This document shows positions 21,613-31,210 of a DNA stretch of 64,000 nucleotides, piece after piece. Both the position numbers and the translations under genes were made by a program. Numbering within the stretch: position 1 is the stretch's first letter; each line of letters begins with the position of its first letter. Source of the DNA: Tricholoma matsutake (lineage: Eukaryota > Basidiomycota > Agaricomycetes > Agaricales > Tricholomataceae); NCBI GenBank assembly GCA_026075535.2, contig AP026540.1:7130001-7194000 (forward strand), in the 5' to 3' direction. Under the pieces are notes generated by a model. That model did no database searches and was not told the origin of the DNA. It saw nothing but the letters and a program-made list of their open reading frames with translations.

Positions 21613-22040
21613 GATGCTGCAGGTTGGGAACAATAATTCAAGGTTGACTAGGGTCAAATTTCGGAGCAGTTGAATGACCACGAGCTGGCATAGTGGCTTG
21701 TGTAGTCATGAATGCAATGACTCTAGGGGTAGGGGTTAAAACTTGGGTGAAGGATGGTAGAGGTGTCGAAGTTGTTGGAAGGATGAATGAAGAGGTAGAT
21801 GATGAGGACAAAGAAGTAGAGGATGATGTTGAAGGTGATGAGATAGGTGAAGGGAATAGTTGATGATGAGTAGATTCTGCTTCAGAAACAGGAATTAGGA
21901 TATCTCCCGATTGTTTGAGAGATTCAAAGGCGTGGCAAGTATCGAACAAAGGTTTCTAGCTTGTGTTAGCCTTAGCTGAGGAAGTCGAGATTGGTTCAAC
22001 AATGAAATGATTCAGAAACCCCCATGGTGGGCTCCAAAAA
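21613..22040 (-). pseudogene. B-old gag 5' fragment, leader and PBS
   Basis: The minus-strand frame contains TTQATMPARGHSTAPKFDPSQP followed by a TGA, which matches the start of the gypsy B gag. The left edge continues the 15498-15955 fragment once gypsy C is removed (GTTGGATTCAGTGATGC joined to TGCAGGTTGGGAA). At 22026-22040 the complement of TTTTTGGAGCCCACC is the same PBS as in gypsy B. Confidence 0.78.
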
Positions 22041-22319
22041 TGATGATACTCAACCTGGAAAAACCACCAAAACTGCCAATGAGGCAACTGATGATATTTG
22101 TACAAGTCAGAGGAAGGATGTGAGGTGTTCTGAATGTTCGTGGTCCGACCAAAGGGAAGACAACTAGTTGATGCTAGTCATAAACATAGTTCTATGAGAG
22201 AGGAAGGTGTTTGGCATGGTCCAATGTAGTATCGATCGATATCAATGAGGATCGATGAGATTGATTGCAAACAATGTTTATCAATGAGAACGATAGCAAA
22301 CAATGTTGATCATCGAGGG

Positions 22320-23891
22320 TAGTGTTTTAAGGTCCAGTTCAGTCTGGTTTTTTGACCCCCAAGAGGGGCAACTGTGGACCATGACCGGTCCAAACCATTG
22401 CCCATACTTGAAGGACCACAACCGAACTGAAGAGGACCAGTCCTATTTGGTTCGGTTGCTCCTGAAAAACTGGTTTTGACCAGTTTTACTACTATTTTTT
22501 ACTGTCTAATTAAATTATATTATATACTTAATAAAACTAATTACATCACCCTGCGAGCAGGTGCTCGCAGCGGTGGGATGTTGCTAATAGAAAGAAAAAA
22601 AGAAAAAAAGACCAAATAACAAAAGAAAGAAAAGAAGAAAAGAAAAGAAACACCCCACGGTCTCGCGTTTGTAGCGAGAGTGGGGCGTTGTTCCCCGGTA
22701 CTCATTGTTGTCAGTCATCATTCATTGTTTCCCCCATTTGTGTCATCCCTGCATTGTCATTTGTCATCGTCCCTGCATAGTCGTCCCTGTGCTGTCGTTT
22801 GTTGTTGTCCCCATGTTTTTGTCATTGTCCTCCCCATCATTTGTCAGCCAGTCCCTTGTCATCAGCACCTCTATTGCCCCCTATGAGCAGTGGCTCACAG
22901 GCAGGGTAGTGGTGCTGTGTGACATGGCACCCATCATGGTCCAGAAATGGGACCCATTGCCACCCTGCGAGCAGAGGCTCACAGCGGCGGCATGGGACGG
23001 GTGGCTCACAGGGGAGACATGGGGTGGGGTGTCATTGTTGTCAAGCCTGAGGAAGAAATCAAGATGGTTAGTAATAAAAAAAAGAAATCAATGATAACGA
23101 ACATACCTGTGGCCCAAACAATGCTAGTCATCATTTGGGCACTTTGTGTTCATTCATCTGTGATGGCAAGGTTCCGAGCTAGGTGGTATGGGTGTCAATG
23201 GAGGTGGGGAACAGAGAGGGCAGTGTGTCACCCCTGTTGGTGTTGGCGGCGTCATTCCCATTGGTGTCGTTCATGTTGCATTGTTAAGAAAAGAACAGAA
23301 CCTAAAAGAAAGTAAAAACCAGTTAGTAGAAGTGATAATAAATCAATAAAAAAAAAATACCCTGCCCAAACAACAGACTGGCATCGTTTGGGCTGCCTGC
23401 CATTGTGTTCATTCATTTGCGTGGTCGTTGGTGGGGACAAGGTGGTGACGCAGCATTGTTGATGTTGTTGTTGCGGTCATGGGAAGTTATCAGGAAGTGG
23501 TGCCACTTTCATTTTTGGGAGCACAAACATGACCACATGGTCCGTGCAGTGCCACAGGGTATATAAACCCCACCAAATGAGTACTTGCATCATAGACTTG
23601 TCCCACTTCATTAATAGTCAGTTATAATTAGTACTTATATTAGTTCTTTTTATCTATATTTATGTAGCTTCAACTGTATATATGGTACATATTGTATACA
23701 GTGAAAAGACCGGTCGCAACCGATTGTGACCAGTCTTTGATCAGTTTTTGAATATTTTCAAAGTGAGGCAACCTGCTACTGCACTGACTTCCAAACGAAG
23801 CAACCGCAACCGACGGTCCGGTTGCCTTCAGTTGGGTTGGGTTCAAATTCGGTTTTTTTTCTGGTCCATGCAACCGGACCTTTAAACACTA
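22320..23891. mobile_element. hAT-like non-autonomous element X (1572 bp) carrying hairpin cassettes
   Basis: Terminal inverted repeats TAGTGTTTTAAGGTCC and its near complement (TAGTGTTTAAAGGTCC read from the right) are flanked by 8-bp sequences ATCGAGGG and GTCAAGGG, probably a decayed target duplication. There is no transposase. The interior holds copies of a GAGCAGTGGCTCGCAG-like motif (about 22553, 22878, 22965), A/G-rich runs, and short hairpins at 22652-22685, 23112-23140 and 23364-23393. Confidence 0.72.
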
Positions 23892-24158
23892 GTCAAGGGT
23901 CAATGTGTGAATTCTAAGGGCTTTTTGGTAGATCAATAGTATGCGAAGGTTATAGCTGATGGCTAGGAAGTGTCAGAGTGGTTACTAGTGCTAGCGATAA
24001 TTTGATCGAAGGTCAATTGAGGACAATGATGGTCATAGAGGTTTCTCATTGATCAAGAAAACTCATAGAAGTTTTAGATAGTTTAGAGGATAGATCGGAT
24101 TCTTAGAACTTTATACAAGGCGATATGTGAAGACAATTTCTTGTATTCCCAAGTAGAT

Positions 24159-25007
24159 TGGAAGGATGCCGAGTTTGGCAGCCCACACTAGACTTAGGTT
24201 TACTAAAAGACAGGATCAAATTATCTTTGTTGCATGGAAGTAGGAACCATAAGTTACTACAAATAAAAGAATAGGAAGTTACTATACCTTCATTGCATGG
24301 AAGTAGGAACAAAGGTTAAGGAATAAAAAATAAGTAATATATAAGAAAAAGATTGACTGTGTAAGTAAAAGGCCGCATCAAGCATAGTGTGTGATTTGGG
24401 AAGGCCGCATCGGGTGTAGTCACATAATAGGAAGGTACCGCATCAATAGGACAATGTCGGCACTGCTGGATGTGGATAGAAGGGTAATAAAGATGTATGG
24501 TGCTGTTGCCAGGATGCATGTCACCGGTGTGTTGTTGTTGTATTTGCCAGTGGCTGTGCCAGCGGCAAGGGTGATTGTGTCAGCGATGTGTGTGGCTGTG
24601 TCAGTGCCATGGGAGTGTGTTGGCAGCATAGGGTGGCCAAAACTCACTGTAACACAGACATTGGTATATCTGGTGTTGGTGAGTTGTTTATGTGCCATAG
24701 GTGGCTATGCTATTGCCGGTGGCTGTGCCAGTGGCAAGGGTGGTTGTGTAGGCGATATGTGTGGCTGTGCCGGCGCCATGGAAGTGTGTAACAGTGGCAC
24801 AGTAATGTAACACAGACACTGGTATGTCTGGTGTTGGTGAGTTGTTTATGTGCTGTAGGTGGCTGTGCTATCAGCGGTGGCTGTGTCGGCAGTGAGGGTG
24901 GTTGTGTCGGTGATGTGTGTGGTGTGTTGGCACCATGGAAGTGTGTAATGGCAGCGTAGGTAAATTAACTTGTCGTAATGTTGTGAGTCTGTGGGGCCAG
25001 ACTTACA
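24159..25007. mobile_element. Solo LTR, family D (849 bp)
   Basis: TGGAAGGATGCC...CAGACTTACA with terminal TG..CA is flanked by an exact 5-bp duplication TAGAT (24154-24158 and 25008-25012) inside the B-old LTR. No internal retroelement sequence is present, so it is best read as a solo LTR left by recombination. Confidence 0.8.
24549..24960. repeat. Minisatellite of about 155-bp units inside solo LTR D
   Basis: Three diverged copies, starting near 24549, 24704 and 24860, share GTGGCTGTGCC...GGTGTTGGTGAGTTGTTTATGTG. The third copy is truncated. Confidence 0.7.
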
Positions 25008-25375
25008 TAGATACTACAGACTTTTATATGTTTTAAGAGAAACTTCCTAAAATGGTATAAGAAACATGTGTAAGAACATGAGGCAAAAAGATATGAGTTA
25101 AAACACAAGGCCAAAATAAGACTGGAATTCGAACAAGAAAGAGATATATCATATGACGAAGAAGTCATAAAGGGAAGAACTAAAAGGAGACTGTCCTTTG
25201 TGTATAAACTATGCTAAGTGTCACAATAATCCATCCAGTGGGTTCTGTATGTGATAGGGGCTTGGAACGAGGCTGACCTACTATCAGCAGGTCTGAGCAT
25301 GAGTTAGAATACTCCCTGGCACATGGTATTCCACCATTTAGATAACGAACGCGGCACCCGATGTCTAGGGATCTG

Positions 25376-25639
25376 CACGGGTAACCCCCGGGTATTTCGC
25401 GCTGTACCCATACCCATACCCATAACAGGCTTTACCCATAAACCCGCAGGTCTTAGCTACAAAACGCACCAAAAATCAAGCAAAACGGTCAAGAATTGAG
25501 TGAGTTGTGATAAAAACAATCTGTCTAATTTTTGGTGCATTTTGTAGCTCACGGGTAGGACTATTGCGACCCGTACCCATACCCACATGTACCCATACCC
25601 GTAACCCATATGGGTACACAAAACCCGTGCAGATCCCTA
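25376..25639. mobile_element. hAT-type MITE 2 (264 bp)
   Basis: TIRs TAGGGATCTGCACGGG and its complement are flanked by 8-bp CCGATGTC and CCAATGTC (one mismatch). The body is rich in ACCCATACCC strings. Its ends match those of the larger element Y at 28644-30674, so both may use the same transposase, which is absent from the window. Confidence 0.85.
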
Positions 25640-25980
25640 CCAATGTCATTCATAGTTTCTCGATGTCGATCAATAATGCTCAATGATGGTCGACAATGTT
25701 CAATCGTGGTCGCAGTTGTTCAAAGTTGATCGGGGATACTCGATGTTCATTTGGAGGGTTCTTAGGGTGTTTCGAGGTAGTCCTAGAGTTGTGCGATGTA
25801 GTTTCTAAGTACAATTGATGTCGCTGGCAATGTTTCGATGCGGTTGATATGATATCGCGATCAATAGACTTGGTCGAGAATGGTTGCACTGCTTCTGGGA
25901 CATCGTAGGAGTTAGCTGATGTGATTAGAATGTGATTGTAATGGTGAATCAGCCATTGAGCCAAGGAGACAACCTATCAA

Positions 25981-26079
25981 TGAATCGCAACCTTCCTCTG
26001 ACTTGTGTTATACCAAATAGGACCCTTTTAGGTGTTTTGTTTGGGTTTCTGGGTTGAGTATCATCACCAGAGCTGTGAC
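25981..26079 (+). repeat. 3' end of a family E LTR (fragment)
   Basis: This is nearly identical to 56283-56370 (ATGAATCGCAACCTTCC...GGGTTGAGTATCATC). It is the sequence into which B-old inserted; the rest of that LTR is not on this side. Confidence 0.7.
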
Positions 26080-26186
26080 ATAGCCAAGTCACAGCTGTGG
26101 CTGTGTTGTGGCTCAGCTCAGCTTCAGCTAAAATTGGCTCATCTCTCAGCTTAAGCCGGCTCTGAGCCATAGCCATGGCAACACTA
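26080..26186. mobile_element. Terminal fragment of a hAT-like element (hAT-3)
   Basis: The right end GGCAACACTA is the complement of TAGTGTTGCC, which also starts the element at 56371. It interrupts a C-type pol just before LPTKEA. The other end is missing or replaced, so this is a partial copy. Confidence 0.5.
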
Positions 26187-26542
26187 CCAACAAAGGAAGC
26201 TGCCAATAGCAAAGCAGCTATTAATGCCACTCACCACCCATATGACTATTGTTCCGATGATGATGACTTCGTATCAATGAATGCAGTGTTAGCTGTCAGA
26301 AAAGACTGCCCCTTGTACTGCACACATGCATTGGCTGAAACAGATATAGTGAGTACTCAGGCTGTGACAGCTGTGCTATCTATTACACACAATGGGTCCC
26401 TACAGGACACAATCAAAGCAGGGTATAAAGATGACAAATGGTGCATAAAGTTACAAGCAGCCGCTCCTGGGATGCCAGGAGTAACAGAAAAAGATGGGTT
26501 ACTCTTTATTGGTGACTGGCTGGTGATTCCTTCCATGACCTC

Positions 26543-26769
26543 TGTAGGAATGCAGAAAAGATGACCAGACTGGGGATTGGACCCAGGCCCTCCTGGACAT
26601 ATACCAGATGCTCTGACCAACTGAGCTATCAGGTCTTATAGGGTTCAACAGAACAAGGATACCATATAACCAGACATGGATTGCTACAACTATCACATCA
26701 CTTGTGTGTGTGTGCAAACTATGGTCTGTTAAGCCCTGATTAAGCAGTGACAGATTATATAATCCAACA
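26543..26769 (-). mobile_element. Small solo LTR (227 bp) containing a tRNA-like sequence
   Basis: On the minus strand it starts TGTTGGATTATATAATC and ends GCATTCCTACA. It has TG..CA ends and short imperfect terminal inverted repeats, and an exact 5-bp duplication ACCTC lies on both sides (26538-26542 and 26770-26774). The surrounding pol reads continuously when it is removed (SMTS joined to VWEAL). The terminal sequence is of the type common in copia LTRs. A 73-nt cloverleaf lies near its 3' end on the same strand. Confidence 0.75.
26563..26635 (-). tRNA. tRNA-like sequence, anticodon position TAT (degenerate Ile-type)
   Basis: The minus strand folds as a complete cloverleaf: acceptor GACCTGA/TCTGGTC (one T-T mismatch), D arm GCTC/GAGC, anticodon arm TCTGG/CCAGG, T arm CTGGG/CCCAG. 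The A box TAGCTCAGTTGG fits the consensus; the B box differs at one position (C for T55). The anticodon loop TATATGT lacks the universal T33, so a working tRNA is unlikely. TTTT follows four bases after the 3' end (ATCTTTT), as in Pol III genes. It lies inside the solo LTR. Confidence 0.7.
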
Positions 26770-28237
26770 ACCTCAGTGTGGGAGGCACTATTCAGATTGG
26801 CACATGACTCCCTGGGCCATTTCAGTTTTGAGAAACTGTATGGTTCTCTGCAAAATTCCTACTACTGGCTGAACATGCGCCAATATTCAGAACTGGCCTA
26901 TGTGCCAAGTTGTGGGGATTGCCAACAAAACAAGAGCTGAATGACACATCCAATGGGTCCACTGCACCCCCTGCCAATACCAGATGGTCACAGGGACTCT
27001 GTAGCAATGGACTTCATTGGTCCATTGCCAGAGGACAACAGATTCAACTGCATCCTCACCATGACAGACCATCTGGGCACAGACATACAGGTGATCCCAA
27101 TGCAAACTGACATCACTGTGGAAGAATTGGCAGTATTGTTCTTTGACCGCTGGTACTGCAAAAATGGGCTACCACTAAATATTGTGTCTGACTGTGACAA
27201 GCTGTTCCTTTCAAAGTTCTGGAAATCATTGCATGCACTAACAGGCATCAAACTAAAGATGTCAATGGCTTACCACCCACAGACAGATGGGGCTTCCAAA
27301 CAGATGAACAAAATGGTGAATCAAGCTCTGTGATACCATGTAGAGCATACACAAAAGGGCCAGTTGCAGGCATTACCTCATGTCTATTTCAATCTGCATG
27401 AATACAATTAACAAATTGACTGGTTTCTCTCTGCTCCAGCTTTGAATGGATCATAGCCCACAGGTCATACCACCAATGGTACTTCTGACTGGGGCTGTCA
27501 CTCCAGAGGAAGAATGCACACAAGTGTTGATTGCACAGCTGCAAATGGATGTATTTGAAGTGCAGGATAACTTACTGAAGGCAAAAGTCTCCCAAGTGGT
27601 GTATGCAAATCAAACACATGGGAATGAGCCTGAACTGAAAATTGGAGATAAAGTAATGCTGTCTACTGAAAACTAGCACAGGCAGTACACCTCAAAGGGT
27701 CAGAACAGAGTGGCAAAATTTATGCCACATTTTGATGGCCCATTCACCATCATCGAAGTGAATGCTGGGTCATTGACAGTTATGCTCAACCTTCCAGTGA
27801 TGTCAAAGATGGATCAAAAATTTCACACTTCAGAGGTGTTCCTGCATCACAAGAATGATAAGTCATTGTTCCCATCATGAGAGCTACTTTGGCCCAGGTC
27901 AATTGTGACAGTGGATGGAGTGCAGGAGTTCTTTGTGGAAAAGATTGTGGATGCTAGAAGGCATGGACATGGGATGCAGTATCTGGTGCACTGGTTGGGC
28001 TACAGCCCAGAAGAGGACCAGTGGCTGCTGGGTGTGGAACTCATGGACAATTCAGCTCTCAATGACTGGTTGGCAGGAAATGGTTGAGAGTTTTGTTTGT
28101 TTCACCTTCTTCTTGTCCCTGCCACTGGTAGCTTTTCCCTGCAGGGTTTTTGATGAGCAGTTTTTTGTGTACATTTCTTATCTTTTTTTCCTTCTGGTTG
28201 AATAATGGGGGGTTGAATTTTTCTGAGGGGGGAGGGG

Positions 28238-28466
28238 TGTAATCCTGGCACTGGGTGCTTACTCATATATTGACACATATTGACACACTGGCCAGATCTC
28301 TCTTACATACACAACCATGGATCCTTTTTGGCTTATCTCCTTTTTCCCCACCTCCACTTACATTCCAGTACTCTGTGTATTTCCCTACTGCTTCTGCTAT
28401 ATGCTCTGGTCCTATTTCTGTCTAGGTTCTCCTCTGAGTGTTGCTTACTGAGGCAAGCTTCCAACA
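28238..28466 (+). repeat. 3' LTR of the C-type remnant (about 229 bp)
   Basis: A polypurine tract GAGGGGGGAGGGG directly precedes TGTAATCCTGGC, and the repeat ends TTCCAACA. It follows the chromodomain of the remnant pol by about 150 bp and abuts a transposon ORF on the right. Confidence 0.65.
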
Positions 28467-28643
28467 CCATGTACATACCTTCATAAGTGCTTTGGAGTCA
28501 TCACCCATCCATTGTTTGAATCCACAGCCTTGAGAAAATCTGCATAGTCCAGGGAATTGGGGAGCAGCTGTAATGCTGAAGTGTTTTGTCAATTGGTATA
28601 TTGATGAAGTCAAATCAGGTATATAGAACTCACTGGTGATCTA
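28467..28643 (-). pseudogene. Mushroom transposon-type ORF, second fragment
   Basis: The minus-strand frame includes APQFPGLCRFSQGCGFKQW and GDDSKALMKV, a signature I associate with a transposon ORF repeated across Agaricomycete genomes (Plavaka/KDZ-like; family name tentative). It continues the frame at 30675-30881 once element Y is removed. Confidence 0.45.
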
Positions 28644-30674
28644 TAGGGATCTGCATGGGTAACCTCTGGGTATGGGTTTTGTCAGGGGTTCTATTAGCAA
28701 AAATACATTTATTTGATTATATACTTATTTACAATTATCAAACCACCCTATGAGCAGGTGCCTGTAGGTGTGGGGTGGATAGGTGGACCAGAGAAAGAAA
28801 AAGAAAAGAAAAAGGCCCAGGAGATGCATGTCCCCTGGGCCAGAGAAAACAGAACAGAACAAATCAAAATCAAAATCAAAACCACCCAGGAGATGAGTGT
28901 CTCCTGGGCCTGTCCCCTCATCATTTGTTGTTTGATGGAAGGGAGTGTGGTCTCCCAACACTCAAGAATAACCAAGTGTGAGGAATGTGGTATCAATTAA
29001 AGAGTAGCTACTGTTCTATTACAAACATTGCATATCTAAGAGTCAACTAGTCATGTGATCATGTATAAGCATGACCGTGGATAGGCGTGATCGCGTGTAG
29101 GTGTGATCGTGTATCTGTATAGGCGTGTGATGTGTGTGTGATGTGCGTGTCGCATTGTAAGAGACACTTCTCTTACATTTGAACTGTCATCATTGTCATC
29201 AGCCATAGTCGCACCCCCTCCCATCATCAGTGTCATTGTTGTCACCATTACCACCTGCAATCCCCCATGTGAGAAGAGGCTCGCAGCGGCAGGTTAGGTG
29301 CTCAGTCGTGTCGTTCCATCGTCGTTGTGGGGCACTGGGGCCATTCCTCATCATCATGGGGCCCTGGTGCTCATTTTCATCATCATCAGTGCCTTGCTGC
29401 TTGTGGGTGGCCCTTGTTGTCATTCCACCCACAATCCACCCCATGAGCAGTGGCTCATGAGGCTGGGGGTTGGTGGTGTGTTGTTCCTTCATCATCATCA
29501 TTGGTCCTCTCCACTGTGTGTCATCCTCCCCCTCTCGTCGTTGTCTGTCATCACAAATTAGTTAGTAACAATAAAATGAAGAGAAAGAAAAGAAACTTAC
29601 ATATGGCCCAAGAAATGTCAACATTTCTTCCTCCTCATTCGGTCATCCTCACCTCAAGTTTGCGAGCGGAGGGTGTGTTGGTTGCGTTGTCCCTGTCCCT
29701 ATTGCTCCCTGTCCCTACCCTGTGAGCAGTTGCTCGCAGCGGCAGTTGGAGGTGCTGTGGTGGCCATCATCGTGGTCTTCTCCTCCCCATTGTTCATTGT
29801 TCACCATCCCATCCCTGTCAATGTCATCATTGTTGTTGTAGGAGGGCAGGGGTAGGAGATCCACCACCCCATGAGCAGTGGCTTGCGGCGGTGGGTGTCG
29901 TTAGCAGGTGAGGGTGGTGGCAAGTAGTTTACATCCTAGTAAAAGAAAACATATTGTGAGCAGGAAAAGAAGATAAAAATGCACCTGGGGCCCAAACGAC
30001 ATATCATTTGGTCCCCTGCCATGCACTCATTTCCCTCGTTCTCCCTCCTCATTGCCCTCTCCTGTCCTCCCTTGCACCCTCCCCACCCCATATCCACCCT
30101 GTGAGCAGTGGCTCGCAGCGATGGTGGGGGTTGCCAGTTGCTGTGATGTGGTGGGTGTATGGCAGGCATACTGAGGTGTCAACACACAAAAAAATATACC
30201 TAGATACAAGATAAGAAAGAAAAAGATTTAGTTACTTGATAAAAACAAGAAAAGAGGAAAAATCTACTTGACAACAACAGCATGTGCTGTTGTCGTCCTC
30301 TCTGCCCACATCCTCTCCACCTTTGTCTTCGCCTCTGTCATTGGTTGTTGTAGTGGCCACAGAGCAGGAGTGAATGAAGTCACATGTCACATGTCTTGTG
30401 TCAAACACGTCAGCATCGTTTACTTATACAAATATGTCACAACATAGTGAACATATATAAGTCTCATTTTTTCGTCGCCCCTCCCCGGGTACTCTGCCCC
30501 CTTTTAGTAGTTACCATAGATAAGTAAGATTACTTTATGTAATATGTAGTATTTCAACTGTCAAATATCCTGCACCCATGGTGGCGGGTTGGGCGCAGGT
30601 CATGGGTACCCTGAGTGTGACCCATACCCGTACCTGTCAACCTGCATGGGTCGCTAAACCCATGCAGATCTCTA
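28644..30674. mobile_element. hAT-like non-autonomous element Y (2031 bp) carrying hairpin cassettes
   Basis: TIRs TAGGGATCTGCATGGGTAAC and its diverged complement (TAGAGATCTGCATGGG) are flanked by 8-bp GTGATCTA and GCGATCTA. It splits a transposon ORF. The interior carries six copies of a GAGCAGTGGCTCGCAG-like motif (28746, 29268, 29442, 29719, 29868, 30098) and hairpins at 28814-28841, 28885-28908, 29610-29629, 29992-30012 and 30270-30297, each preceded by an A/G-rich run. There is no transposase. Confidence 0.75.
28949..29176. repeat. C-like solo LTR remnant inside element Y
   Basis: The stretch GGTATCAATTAAAG...AGTCAACTAGTCATGTGATCATGTATA matches the core of the gypsy C LTR, and the end TCTCTTACA matches its terminus. 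No target duplication was found, so the boundaries are uncertain. Confidence 0.4.
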
Positions 30675-30881
30675 GCGATCTATGTTAGCCATTATTGCTG
30701 CTGCCCAAGTTTCACCATGCTCAACAACCAGATACTCAGCAACCCACTCAACAAGGTGGTCTTTAAATGTACCATTGATGATTTGATGGCCCCATAAACT
30801 CATGAATATCTGCTTATGGAAAGGATGCTGTAAATGGCTGCAAGTGCAATTAGGATCTGTGGAATACCTCAATTCAATCAA
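30675..30881 (-). pseudogene. Mushroom transposon-type ORF, first fragment
   Basis: The minus-strand frame includes CTCSHLQHPFHKQIF, LWGHQIINGTFKDHLVEW and GETWAAAIMANIDR, then is cut by element Y and continues at 28467-28643. The Cys/His pattern suggests a zinc-binding region. The family assignment is tentative. Confidence 0.45.
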
Positions 30882-31210
30882 CTGCTCAGGTCTACCTTTG
30901 GCTGTTTACCCATGGGCAGTTCTATGTGGCAGTATCACAAGTCAAGTCAGTCCACAACATCAAAGCAATTTGGCCAAGCACAAGTGAAACAGCACAAACA
31001 AAAAACATTGTATATAATGAAGTACTGATTGATTGATGTAAATATAATGTAGCATAGATGTACATAACAATGGGTAGATATAATAAATACCTTCAATATA
31101 AATACCAATGTAGTATCATACCACCCATTTTGAAAACCCAACGAGTGCCGAAGGCACATTTAAAAAACTTGTGGGCACTTGTGCTGACTACCATTCTAAT
31201 TCACATATAA
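30882..31210. other. AT-rich spacer between the left nest and the gene island
   Basis: No gene, TIR or known repeat was recognised. It probably includes the end of the transposon to its left and the 3' flank of the SurE gene. Confidence 0.4.

Larger units (their letters stand above)
22041..25980 (-). repeat. 5' LTR of B-old, with three insertions
   Basis: This is homologous to the 1186-bp gypsy B LTR in reverse, starting (plus strand) TGATGATACTCAACC and ending GACAACCTATCA. The hAT-like element at 22320-23891, the solo LTR at 24159-25007 and the hAT MITE at 25376-25639 interrupt it. Subtracting these and their duplications leaves about 1.2 kb, the expected length. It marks the 5' end of the oldest minus-strand gypsy in the left nest. 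Confidence 0.85.
26187..28090 (+). pseudogene. C-type gypsy pol remnant (integrase to chromodomain)
   Basis: Frames at 26187-26564, 26745-26939, 26941-27333, 27446-27676 and 27905-28087 match the gypsy C order. They run from the RNase H end and zinc region (EALFRLAHDSLGHF, CGDCQQNK) to integrase (AMDFIGPLPEDNRF, then AYHPQTDGASKQM) and a chromodomain (QYLVHWLGYSPEEDQW). Several stops and a 227-bp solo LTR at 26543-26769 disrupt it. The part upstream of the RNase H end has been lost to the hAT-3 fragment. Confidence 0.82.

Noticed and set aside
24549..24960. CRISPR-like array
   Set aside because: The units are long, diverged and contiguous without spacers, and lie in a eukaryotic solo LTR; it is a minisatellite.
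26187..26564. 129-aa plus-strand frame as a host protein
   Set aside because: It matches the RNase H end to integrase zinc region of gypsy C and is interrupted by the solo LTR exactly at its C-terminus.
26563..26635. A working tRNA-Ile(TAT) gene
   Set aside because: The cloverleaf is complete, but T33 and T55 are changed, the acceptor stem has a mismatch, and the sequence sits inside a solo LTR within a dead pol; called tRNA-like only.
29051..29855. Several overlapping short frames on both strands with His/Met/Asp-rich sequence
   Set aside because: They arise from GATGATGA and GTTGTC-type low-complexity spacers inside element Y.
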